Assembly (NCBI GenBank): GCA_937879875.1
Contig: CALFMN010000009.1
Coordinates: 1-64,000, forward strand
Direction of reading: 5' to 3'
From: an uncultured Chloroflexota bacterium
Lineage (GTDB): Bacteria; Chloroflexota; Dehalococcoidia; CAUJGQ01
Length of the DNA: 64,000 nucleotides
The translations under genes were made by a program, and so were the position numbers. This document shows, in pieces, positions 33,403 to 41,298 of this stretch (its first letter is position 1; each line of letters begins with the position of its first letter). Below the pieces are notes generated by a model. The model saw only the letters and a program-made list of their open reading frames with translations. It searched no databases and was not told the origin of the DNA.

Positions 33403-34626
33403 GTGACCGAATCGGATGAGCGCGATCGGGGCGAGCAGGCGCTCGCAGGTGTGACGGTGCTGGAGCTGGGCGAGTTCGTCGCGGCGCCGTTCTGCGCAAA
33501 GCTGCTGGCAACGTACGGCGCGACGGTGCTGAAGATCGAGCCACCCGGCCGCGGCGATCCCTCGCGCGAATTCGGGGTGTTCCCGGCCTCCGGTCCCGAC
33601 CGCGAACGCAGCGCCCTCTATCTCTATCTGAACACCGGCAAGCAGAGCGTCGCGCTCGATCTCGATCGGGCCGCCGGGCAACAGCTCGTGCGGCGGCTGG
33701 CGGCGCAGGCGGACATCCTCGTCGAGAGCCGGCCACCCGGTCACCTGGCGACGCACGGCCTCGGCTACGAGGCGCTGCGAGCCGAGAACCCGCGGCTGGT
33801 CTACGTCTCGCTGAGCGCGTTCGGGCAGAGCGGGCCGCGGGCGCACTGGCAGGCGACGGATCTGACCAGCTACGCCGCCGGCGGCCAGATGCATCTCACC
33901 GGCGACCCCGAGCGCGAGCCGCTGAAGCCGGGCGGCGAGCAGGCTGACTACCAGCTCGGGCTGAACGGCTTCGGCGCGGCGCTCGTGGGGCTGTGGGACG
34001 CGCTCGATACAGGCGAAGGCCAGTGGATCGACGTCTCCGCGCAGGAAGCGATGGCCTCGACGCTCGAAATCGCCCTGAACAGCTACGCCTACACCGGCCG
34101 CGATATCTGGGCGACGCGGCGCGGTAACATCAACTCCGCGCTGCTTGGCATCTATCCCTGCGCCGATGGCTATCTCGGCGTTCATGCCATGCCGCGCAAT
34201 GTGCCGCCGCTCTACAACGTGATGGAGATGCCCGAGCTGGCAGTCGATCCGCGCTTCAACAGTCCAGCAGCGCGGCTGGAGAACAACGACGATCTGAGCG
34301 CGACGATCTACGCCTGGGCCGCGGACAAGCAGAAGCGCGAGGTGTACGAGCGCGCCGGTTCCATGCGGGGCCCAGTCGCCTTCGTCCACGACATGGCCGA
34401 CCTGCTGGCGTCGCCGCAGCTCGCGGCGCGCGGCTTCCTGCGTGAGATAGACCACCCCGCCGCCGGCCCGCTGGTCTATCCCGGTCCGCCGTTCGTGATG
34501 AGCGAGACGCCCGGCCGCATCGAGCGGGCGCCGCTGCTCGGCGAGCACACGGCGATGGTGCTGCGTGAACGCCTGGGCCTGAACGACGATGACCTGCGGA
34601 CGCTGAGCGGCCAGGGCATCGTGTAG
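33403..34626 (+). CDS. CaiB/BaiF family CoA-transferase, catalytic type
   Basis: Class III CoA-transferase of 407 residues that moves CoA between carboxylic acids through an aspartyl-CoA intermediate. LELGEFVAAPFCAKLLATYG is the family N-terminus. The catalytic Asp is expected at residue 153 in WQATDLTSYAAGG. GRDIWATRRGN and YPCADGYLGV belong to the second domain. GAGG lies before GTG 33403. The next gene, 24 bases on, encodes a second family member, so the two may form a heteromer. Confidence 0.87.
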   Translation: MTESDERDRGEQALAGVTVLELGEFVAAPFCAKLLATYGATVLKIEPPGRGDPSREFGVFPASGPDRERSALYLYLNTGKQSVALDLDRAAGQQLVRRLAAQADILVESRPPGHLATHGLGYEALRAENPRLVYVSLSAFGQSGPRAHWQATDLTSYAAGGQMHLTGDPEREPLKPGGEQADYQLGLNGFGAALVGLWDALDTGEGQWIDVSAQEAMASTLEIALNSYAYTGRDIWATRRGNINSALLGIYPCADGYLGVHAMPRNVPPLYNVMEMPELAVDPRFNSPAARLENNDDLSATIYAWAADKQKREVYERAGSMRGPVAFVHDMADLLASPQLAARGFLREIDHPAAGPLVYPGPPFVMSETPGRIERAPLLGEHTAMVLRERLGLNDDDLRTLSGQGIV

Positions 34627-34650
34627 AGAACAGGGAACAGGGAACAGAGG

Positions 34651-35985
34651 GTGGGAGAACAGCGCGCTGAAGCGGCGGGTTTGACAGGCGCGGCGCGGGT
34701 ACGGCCGGCGCGGCGGCTGCCGCTGGCGAACGTGCGCATCGCCGATCTGACCGCGGTCTGGGCGGGGCCGTACGCCACCCGCCTGCTGGCCGACATGGGC
34801 GCCGAGGTGATCAAGGTCGAGGCGGTCAACTCGCCCGATCTGCTGCGCGCCCTGCATCTGCAGCCGCCAGGCACGGAGCGGCCCTACAACCGCTCCGCCT
34901 ACTTCAACCATAACAACCGCAACAAGTACGGCGTGACGATCGATCTCGCTTCGGCGGAAGGCCGGGCGCTGTTTCTGCGCCTCGTTCGCGTCAGCGACGT
35001 GGTGATCGAGAACTTCCGCGCCGACGTGCTGGACAAACTGGGCCTGGGCTACGAGACGCTGCGCGCCGCGCGGCCGGACGTCGTGCTGGTTTCGATGCCG
35101 GGCCACGGCAAGACCGGTCCTGAAGCCGGCTACATCGCCTACGGCACCAACGTCGAGCAGCTTGCCGGGCTGGTCAGTATTACCGGCTACGAGGGCGGCG
35201 AGCCGCACAAGTCCGGCATCAGCTACGGCGACCCGATTTCGGGCACGGCCGCTGCCGGCGCGGTCATGGCGGCGCTGCTCTATCGCCGTCGCAGCGGCCG
35301 CGGTCAGTTTATCGACCTGGCCCAGCGCGAGGCGCTGACCACGCTGCTCGGCGAATATGTCGTCGGCTACAGCATGACCGGGGAGCTGCCGCGGCCCGCC
35401 GGCAACAGGCACCCGGCATGGGCGCCGCACGGCGTGTTTCGTTGCGCCGGCCGGCCGGTCGCGGGCACCGCGACATCGGAAGATCGCTGGCTGGCGCTGG
35501 CGGTGCGCAGCGATGCGGAGTTTGCCAGCCTTTGCCGCGTGATCGGCCGGCCGGAGCTGGCGAGCGATGCCCGCTACGCCGATGGCCTCTCGCGCCATCG
35601 CCACGCCGCCGAGCTGGATGGGCCGATCGCCGCCTGGACCGCCGGATGCGAGCCACTGGCGGCCGCCGAGGCGCTGCAGGCCGCCGGCGTGCCCGCGGCT
35701 CCGGTTGAGAGCTACCGCGACCTGCTGGACGGCGATCCACACCTGCGCGCCCGCGGCTTTTTCGAAGAGGTTGCACACGCCGAGGCGGGCTCCTGGCGCA
35801 TGGAGCGGCCGGTCTGGCGTTTCAGCGAGGCGCCAGCGCACATCCGTATCAACGCCCCGAGCTTCGCTGAGCACAACCGCTGGGCGTTCCACGCACTGCT
35901 GGGTCTCGATGACGCGGCGCTCGACGCGCTCGCGGACGGCGGTGTGATCGGCGATCTCCCGAATATGGCGGCGCACGGACAGTAG
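34651..35985 (+). CDS. CaiB/BaiF family CoA-transferase, catalytic Asp not found
   Basis: A second class III CoA-transferase, 444 residues. The fold is clear: ADLTAVWAGPYATRLLADMG, AEVIKVEAVNSPD, NNRNKYGVTIDLA and FRADVLDKLGLGYETL. In the segment that should hold the catalytic Asp it reads AYGTNVEQLAGL, with Thr166-Asn167 and no Asp. A GYEGG-like glycine loop follows. Such subunits may be structural partners of an active one, which here would be the gene just upstream. AGGGA precedes GTG 34651 in a short run of GGAACA repeats. Confidence 0.85.
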   Translation: MGEQRAEAAGLTGAARVRPARRLPLANVRIADLTAVWAGPYATRLLADMGAEVIKVEAVNSPDLLRALHLQPPGTERPYNRSAYFNHNNRNKYGVTIDLASAEGRALFLRLVRVSDVVIENFRADVLDKLGLGYETLRAARPDVVLVSMPGHGKTGPEAGYIAYGTNVEQLAGLVSITGYEGGEPHKSGISYGDPISGTAAAGAVMAALLYRRRSGRGQFIDLAQREALTTLLGEYVVGYSMTGELPRPAGNRHPAWAPHGVFRCAGRPVAGTATSEDRWLALAVRSDAEFASLCRVIGRPELASDARYADGLSRHRHAAELDGPIAAWTAGCEPLAAAEALQAAGVPAAPVESYRDLLDGDPHLRARGFFEEVAHAEAGSWRMERPVWRFSEAPAHIRINAPSFAEHNRWAFHALLGLDDAALDALADGGVIGDLPNMAAHGQ

Positions 35986-36070
35986 CCGCGTCGCCGGAGT
36001 GTCATAACCTGCGGCCGACAACAGCATCGGCGCTTGCCGCGTCCTGCCGCGGGTTGCTAGCGTGGATGGC

Positions 36071-36460
36071 ATGAACGCGACCGCGCGTCGCACGCTTCCG
36101 CTTGTCGCACTGGCGCTCGTGCTTGCATGGGTTGCTCTCAGTCTCACCGCGGGAGGGCCGCGGCTGGGAGCGGTCGGGTTCATCGTGCGGCCGGTACACG
36201 CTCACCGGCCGGCCTGGCCGCTGTGGGCGCACAGCGCGCCGTCCGTCAGCGCGGCGCCCGCGATACCGAACGAGCCGGCCGCGGCCATGCGGACGCCAAC
36301 CGAGCCGCAGCGTACGGCCGAAGCCGCGGTGGCCGTTACCCCCGCCGGCGCTGCCGTTGCTGCCCCCGGCAGCCGTCTCGCTCGGGCCTTCCGAGACGCG
36401 GATGCACCGCTGTTCGGTATCGCGCTGCGGGTGCCGCTGCCGCCGCCGCGCTCGGGCTGA
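36071..36460 (+). CDS. Possible small secreted or anchored protein
   Basis: A 129-residue frame with a strong N-terminal hydrophobic segment (RRTLPLVALALVLAWVALSL), suitable as signal peptide or anchor. The Ala/Pro/Thr-rich rest has no known domain. The ribosome site is weak and the base composition alone could produce this frame. It lies in front of the copper genes on the same strand. Support is limited to position and the signal-like start. Confidence 0.35.
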   Translation: MNATARRTLPLVALALVLAWVALSLTAGGPRLGAVGFIVRPVHAHRPAWPLWAHSAPSVSAAPAIPNEPAAAMRTPTEPQRTAEAAVAVTPAGAAVAAPGSRLARAFRDADAPLFGIALRVPLPPPRSG

Positions 36461-36761
36461 ATGCCCGCGATCTCCTGACGATTCTCGATTCGCCGGATCG
36501 TCGCCCCGTCCGCTGGTTCACTCCGGTGCCGGCGCGCGGGTGCCAGGTTTTTTGGCGCCAGCATCGCCCGCGGCCTCAGTCGGCCCACTGACGCTCGATC
36601 GCGTCGATGCCTCGATCGAACGGAAACCCGTGTGCGCGTGAGGGCCGCGCCGGCTGAGCCGGCCGTATGAGCGGATGCCGTAAACACGAGCACGCGGACC
36701 GCCCGCCAGACCGCGGCGCCCGCGGAGTTCATCTGCGGCCAGGCGTGGGGAGGTGGTGGTG
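36461..36761. other. Intergenic region before the copper gene cluster
   Basis: No convincing gene. A TTTTTT run at about 36549 has no good hairpin in front of it. The last 10 bases carry the GGGAGG ribosome site of the CopC-CopD fusion. Any copper-responsive promoter should lie here, but I could not identify one. Confidence 0.5.
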
Positions 36762-39215
36762 ATGCAGCAGCAACAAACGCACAGGACGGGGCCATTTGCG
36801 CGTGCCGTTCGCCGGCTGAAGCGGTTGCGGGGCGTGCTGCTGCTCAGCTTGGTGCTGGTCTGCGCGGTCGCGTTTCAGGTCTCCCACGCTGGCCTGGCGC
36901 TGGCGCACGCGGTGCTGATCCGATCGGACCCGGCGCAGAACGCACGCCTGACGACCTCTCCGTCGAAGGTCGATCTGTTCTTCAGCGAGGCACTGGACCA
37001 CAAGTTCAGCACCGTCTCGGTGCGCGATACCTCCGGCGGGCGCCATGAGAAGGGCGCCGTCAGCTTCACCAACGATCCGACGGAGATGACGGTCGGCGTC
37101 AACACGTTGAGTCCCGGCTTTTACACGGTCGCGTGGACGACGGTCTCGGCGGTTGACGGCCACCACCTCGACGGTACCTTCCCGATCACCGTGCTCAACC
37201 CCGACGGCTCGGCGCCGGCCGGCACACCGCCGCCCGCTGCCAGCAGCGGCGGCGGTTCATCGGGGGTCAGCCCGTTCGATGCGGCGCTGCGCTGGCTGCT
37301 CTTGGTCGGCTTGATCGGCATCACTGGAGGGTTCGGCTTTGCAGCGTTCGTGCTCTACCCCGCCGCGGAGCAACTGCCAAACGAGTACCGGGGGCAGGCT
37401 CGCGGCTTCGCGCTCTGGTTGCTGGGGGCGGTCGTTCCAGCGGCGGCGCTGGTCGCGCTGATCGTCAACCTCGCAGCGTTGTTGCGCCAGGCGGAGCTGA
37501 ACGGCTCGCTCAGCGCCCTCGGCTCGTTACTGTCCGGGCGTTCGGGCAGCTACTGGATCGTCCGCGAAGGCCTGATCGTCGCTGCGGCGGCGATCGCCTG
37601 GTTCTTGACGCGGCGCGAGCAGCGGCCGGAGGGCGCCGCCATCTACGCGGGGTTGGGCGTCGGTCTGCTGACAGGGTTGGGCGCGCTGGTCACGATGTCG
37701 CTCACCAGCCACGCTGCCGCCGGCCGCGGCGCCCTCTGGGCGGCGGGCAGCGACTTCCTGCACCTGACCGGCGTGGCGCTCTGGCTGGGAGCGCTGGCGC
37801 AGTTACCGGCGGTGCTCAAGATCCGCCGCAACCTGGATGGCGCGACGCGAACGCTGTTCTTGGGCCGCACGCTGCGCTGCTTTTCCACGCTCGCCGTCCT
37901 GTGCGTCGGCCTGGTGCTGCTGACCGGCACGTTTAACGCGCTGGTGCAGCTCGACTCGTGGGACTCGTTCACCGACACGGCCTACGGGCGTACGCTGCTG
38001 ATCAAGCTGATCTTGCTCGTGCCGCTGCTTGGCTTCGGGCTGCTCAACGCCGTGTTCATCGCGCGACGCTTCGAGCGCAAGGCGTTGAACGTTGAGAACT
38101 CCGATCACGAGGCGGGCCGGCTCGAGCGTTCGGCCGTGGTCGAATGCCTGTTCGGCGTCGCCGTGATCGCGGCCACGGCGGTGCTGGTTTTCCTGGTACC
38201 GGCCAAAGACGCCGAGGCGCAGAGCGCCGCCCGTAAGGCAAGCTCCAATTCGGCGGTTGTCTCGTCGGTCTACCGCAACCAGGCGGATGCCGGCGATCTG
38301 AAGGCGTCGCTCACCGTCTCTCCCAATCGCGTGGGCGAGAACGACTTCAAGGTGCTGCTGACCCCAACGGATGCGAATGAAAACATCGCCGACGTGCAGC
38401 GCGTGCAATTGCGCTTTCAGTTCACCAGTCAGTCGGTTGGCGGCTCCACGGTCGATCTCACCCCGGTGCAGGGCACAGCAGGGCTGTTCGATGGCAAGGC
38501 CGCAAACTTCAGCTTCGTCGGCGACTGGCGCGTCATCGTCAACGTGCGGCGCACGGGCCACGACGACGTCAACGGCAGCTTCACGGTGCAGGTTCCGGAT
38601 GTAACCGGCGCCACGACTTCGGCCACGCTCACAAGCGTGGGCCGCAGCATCACCGCCTTCCCCGCGCACGGCATCAGCAGTCAGCAGGCATGGGGCGCAA
38701 TTCTGGTCGCGGTTGGGGCGGCGCTGTTCGTCTTCCGCAAACGCATCTGGAACATGAACCCGTGGCTGGGCACGGCCGGCGTGTTCGGCATCTCCGGCTT
38801 TGTCGTGGTCGGACTGGTTGTGGTGGTCGCCGGCCTGGGCAAAGGGACGCAAAACGTGTCGTTGGTGCAAAACCCGGTGCCATCCGACCAGCGCTCCGTG
38901 GCCGATGGCAAGGCAAGCTACGCACAGAACTGCGTGGTCTGTCACGGCGCAACCGGCCACGGCGACGGGCCGGGCGCGGCGGCGCTGAACCCGAAGCCGC
39001 TCGACCTGACCGTCCACGTCGGGCTGCACCCGGACGGCCAGCTTTTCGACTGGATCAGCAACGGCATTCAGCGCACGGCAATGCCGCCGTGGAAGGGCAA
39101 ACTGACCGTGCAACAGCGATGGGATCTGATCAATTACCTGCGCACACTGTCCGTGACGGGCGACGCCGCGCCCGCCGCGCCCGCGCCAGCCGGCGGCGCC
39201 GCGGCGAGCCGCTAA
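36762..39215 (+). CDS. CopC-CopD-cytochrome c fusion protein
   Basis: An 817-residue membrane protein combining three copper/redox modules. After a signal segment (about 22-48), His49 begins a CopC domain (to about 150) with VSAVDGHHLDGTF. Residues about 170-470 are CopD-like with eight membrane helices (SHAAAGRGALWAAGSDFLHL). A YtkA/FixH-like beta domain lies at about 495-610, then two helices (about 640-690). A monohaem cytochrome c ends the protein: CVVCH at 724-728 and Met774 in TAMPPW as probable axial ligand. GGAGG 8 bases before ATG 36762 sets the start. Fusion to cytochrome c suggests coupling of copper handling to electron transfer. Three copper-like genes follow. Confidence 0.9.
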   Translation: MQQQQTHRTGPFARAVRRLKRLRGVLLLSLVLVCAVAFQVSHAGLALAHAVLIRSDPAQNARLTTSPSKVDLFFSEALDHKFSTVSVRDTSGGRHEKGAVSFTNDPTEMTVGVNTLSPGFYTVAWTTVSAVDGHHLDGTFPITVLNPDGSAPAGTPPPAASSGGGSSGVSPFDAALRWLLLVGLIGITGGFGFAAFVLYPAAEQLPNEYRGQARGFALWLLGAVVPAAALVALIVNLAALLRQAELNGSLSALGSLLSGRSGSYWIVREGLIVAAAAIAWFLTRREQRPEGAAIYAGLGVGLLTGLGALVTMSLTSHAAAGRGALWAAGSDFLHLTGVALWLGALAQLPAVLKIRRNLDGATRTLFLGRTLRCFSTLAVLCVGLVLLTGTFNALVQLDSWDSFTDTAYGRTLLIKLILLVPLLGFGLLNAVFIARRFERKALNVENSDHEAGRLERSAVVECLFGVAVIAATAVLVFLVPAKDAEAQSAARKASSNSAVVSSVYRNQADAGDLKASLTVSPNRVGENDFKVLLTPTDANENIADVQRVQLRFQFTSQSVGGSTVDLTPVQGTAGLFDGKAANFSFVGDWRVIVNVRRTGHDDVNGSFTVQVPDVTGATTSATLTSVGRSITAFPAHGISSQQAWGAILVAVGAALFVFRKRIWNMNPWLGTAGVFGISGFVVVGLVVVVAGLGKGTQNVSLVQNPVPSDQRSVADGKASYAQNCVVCHGATGHGDGPGAAALNPKPLDLTVHVGLHPDGQLFDWISNGIQRTAMPPWKGKLTVQQRWDLINYLRTLSVTGDAAPAAPAPAGGAAASR

Positions 39216-39280
39216 GTTTACGCCGCAGTCACCCCACCGCAGCGACCGCAGGGCCGCTGCCGGGCCTGGAGTGCGATTCG

Positions 39281-39829
39281 ATGATGGTCCGTTCGGCCCT
39301 TCTGCCTGCGTTCGCGGTGATCGCGGCGCTGACACTCGCTTGCTCGTCGAACAACAACGCCAACGGCAATGCAGGCGCACAGCCCGGCGCCCGCCAGGCG
39401 ATCGTGGGCACACCGGTGGATGGCATCCCGTGCGAGACGTCCGAGCAACTGACCTACCATGTCCACGCGTACCTGACCGTGCTCGCCAACGGCCAGGTTG
39501 TGCCCATCCCAGCCTTCATCGGCATTCCCGGACGCTGCATCTACTGGCTGCACACGCACGATACGAGCGGCGTGATCCACATCGAGGCGCCGTCGCAGCG
39601 GGCGTTCACGCTCGGTCAGTTCTTCGATGTCTGGAGCCAGCCGCTCAGCGCGACGCAGGTGCTCGGCTTCAAGGCGGACGGCCAGCACTCGTTCCAGTTC
39701 TTCGTCGATGGCCAGCCGTACAGCGGCGATCCGCGGCAGATTCCGCTCGGCGCGCATACCTTGATCACCATCGAGTACGGCCCGCCGTTCTCTGCGCCGC
39801 CGCCCTTCACGTTCCCGACAGGGCTTTGA
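39281..39829 (+). CDS. Histidine-motif lipoprotein
   Basis: A 182-residue lipoprotein: signal peptide, lipobox LTLAC (Cys21), then an Asn/Gly-rich linker and one compact domain. The domain has paired histidines in TYHVHAYLTV and a second set in YWLHTHDTSGVIHIEAP, a good potential metal site, probably copper given the neighbours. GIPCETSEQ and GRCIYW provide two cysteines that may be bridged. GGAG lies 9 bases before ATG 39281. The start is 65 bases behind the CopC-CopD fusion and the stop 8 bases before a CopC gene, so operon membership is likely. I cannot name the family. Confidence 0.75.
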   Translation: MMVRSALLPAFAVIAALTLACSSNNNANGNAGAQPGARQAIVGTPVDGIPCETSEQLTYHVHAYLTVLANGQVVPIPAFIGIPGRCIYWLHTHDTSGVIHIEAPSQRAFTLGQFFDVWSQPLSATQVLGFKADGQHSFQFFVDGQPYSGDPRQIPLGAHTLITIEYGPPFSAPPPFTFPTGL

Positions 39830-39837
39830 GGTCTGCG

Positions 39838-40488
39838 ATGGGCAGCAGCACAACACCAACCCGGCGCGTTCTGTTGCGCGTGGCGGCGACGGCCCTGCTT
39901 TGCCTCGTTCTTGTACATTGGTCCGAGCGCGGCGCCGCTGCCCACGCCACACTGCAGCGTTCCGTGCCTGCCGACCAGGCGCAGCTCACCACGGCGCCGG
40001 GCCAGGTCGATCTGTTCTTCGCGCAGCAGCTCCAGCAGAACCACACCGGCACCTTCGCCGTGGTGCTGAACCGCACCGGCCAGACCGTTTCCGACGAGGC
40101 GACGATCGATCCGACGAACGGCCAGCACCTGGCCGTACCGTTGCACGGCGGCCTGGACAACGGCGCCTACACCGTGTTCTGGAAGACAACATCGGACGAC
40201 GACGGCGGCGTGTCGCTCGGCTCCTTCAGCTTCTTCATCGGCAACGCGGACCAGCAGAGCGTCGCCGAGGCCGCCGCGTCGGGTCAGGTCTTCGTACCGG
40301 ATTCCGCGCGTGGCCGCGCACTCTCGCAGCCGGCGCCGAACGGCAGCTCGACCGGCGCGCTGGTGGCGAGCCTGGCGTTAGGCGGCGCCGCGGGCCTGGC
40401 GATCGGCGGCACGGGGGTGTGGCTGGCGCTGCGGCGGCGCACGGCAGGCGCCGCGCCGGGCCGCGCCGCCCGTGCTGGCCGCCGCTGA
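39838..40488 (+). CDS. CopC-like copper-binding protein with C-terminal anchor
   Basis: A 216-residue exported protein. The signal peptide ends at AAAHATLQRSVP, leaving His as the probable N-terminal copper ligand of the mature CopC domain. The domain (about 36-140) includes the characteristic APGQVDLFFAQQL and SDDDGGVSLGSFSF. A membrane helix at about 177-199 with a basic end anchors the C-terminus. GAGG 6 bases before ATG 39838 sets the start. Third gene of the copper set. Confidence 0.85.
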   Translation: MGSSTTPTRRVLLRVAATALLCLVLVHWSERGAAAHATLQRSVPADQAQLTTAPGQVDLFFAQQLQQNHTGTFAVVLNRTGQTVSDEATIDPTNGQHLAVPLHGGLDNGAYTVFWKTTSDDDGGVSLGSFSFFIGNADQQSVAEAAASGQVFVPDSARGRALSQPAPNGSSTGALVASLALGGAAGLAIGGTGVWLALRRRTAGAAPGRAARAGRR

Positions 40489-40525
40489 CATCTCGAACAC
40501 GATGTATCGCAGTGGAGTGAAGGTC

Positions 40526-41134
40526 ATGTCAGGCAGACTCGTTTCTCGGTTTCGATTCGGCCGGCGGCTTCCGGCCGTGCTTGCCGCGACGGTCGCGTTC
40601 ATCTGCCTCGCCGCCGTGGCCTCGGCGCACTCGCGCTACGATCACTCGACGCCCGCGCAGGGCAGCGTCGTGGCGGCCTCGCCCGCTCAAGTCGACATCT
40701 ACACAGTGCAGGACATGCAGAAGCAGGCAGGGGCCGATGAGATCGCGGTTGAGCGCAACGACAGCGCCAACAGCAACGGGCAGGTTGTCAGCACCGGACC
40801 CACGACGGTGGACGATGCCAATCGCCGGCACTTCTCGGTGGCGTTGCAGCCGAACCTGCCATCGGGCCGCTACATCGTCTCGTTCCACAACGTCTCGGAC
40901 GAGGACGGCGAGGCGGACCACGGCCAGTTCGCCTTCTACGTCGGCAGCGGGCCGACGGCCGCGCAGAAGGCGCTGGATGCAACGCTTGCGATCACGGCGC
41001 AGTCCGACGACACCCCGAAGAAGAGCAGTTCGCATACCGGGCTGATCGCCGGCATCATCATCGCGCTGGTCGTCGTTCTCATCCTGATCGTGGGCGGCGG
41101 GCTGTTCTGGCGCCGCCGACGCGCCAGCGTCTAG
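40526..41134 (+). CDS. Second CopC-like membrane-anchored protein
   Basis: A 202-residue relative of the previous protein, more diverged. The signal peptide ends at ASAHSRYDHSTPA. PAQVDIYTVQDMQ, LPSGRYIVSFHNVSDEDGE and ADHGQFAFYVG mark the CopC-like fold, with several exposed histidines. A helix at about 172-194 and an Arg-rich end anchor it. GGAG 8 bases before ATG 40526 decides the start over ATG 40502. Probably the last gene of the copper set. Confidence 0.8.
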   Translation: MSGRLVSRFRFGRRLPAVLAATVAFICLAAVASAHSRYDHSTPAQGSVVAASPAQVDIYTVQDMQKQAGADEIAVERNDSANSNGQVVSTGPTTVDDANRRHFSVALQPNLPSGRYIVSFHNVSDEDGEADHGQFAFYVGSGPTAAQKALDATLAITAQSDDTPKKSSSHTGLIAGIIIALVVVLILIVGGGLFWRRRRASV

Positions 41135-41184
41135 CCCTCCGATGCTACCCCGCCCGGCCTGCTCGCGCGGACAGGCGTTCTCCC

Positions 41185-41201
41185 GTACGATGGTATCGTA
41201 C
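41185..41201. promoter_or_regulatory. Palindrome upstream of the ABC exporter
   Basis: GTACGAT-GGT-ATCGTAC is a perfect inverted repeat with 7-base arms and a 3-base centre, about 100 bases before the ABC ATPase start. The size and symmetry suit a dimeric repressor operator (TetR or PadR type). No regulator gene is adjacent. A second short palindrome, CCGTACGG, lies 15 bases on. Confidence 0.45.
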
Positions 41202-41298
41202 CGTCCGGCGCTTCCGTACGGTCCGAAGCGCTGCGCACGGCCGCTACGATGCGCGCAAACGATCCGTTCGCTCGTGCGCGAGCGGCGACGGTGAGAAC

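Noticed and set aside
34627..34650. Tandem GGAACA units between the two CoA-transferase genes
   Set aside because: Only three short units, most simply part of a purine-rich ribosome site; no sign of a larger repeat.
33232..36183. Very long minus-strand frame (983 codons) opposite the CoA-transferase pair
   Set aside because: Antisense to two clear CaiB-family genes. No recognisable protein features; open only because of strong GC bias at third positions.
36589..36660. Minus-strand peptide ending FPFDRGIDAIERQWAD
   Set aside because: Looks like a protein end, but there is no start, ribosome site or extended conserved sequence in that frame.
37803..39413. Minus-strand frame of 536 codons opposite the copper fusion gene
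   Set aside because: Shadow of the CopC-CopD-cytochrome gene, which has unmistakable motifs on the plus strand.
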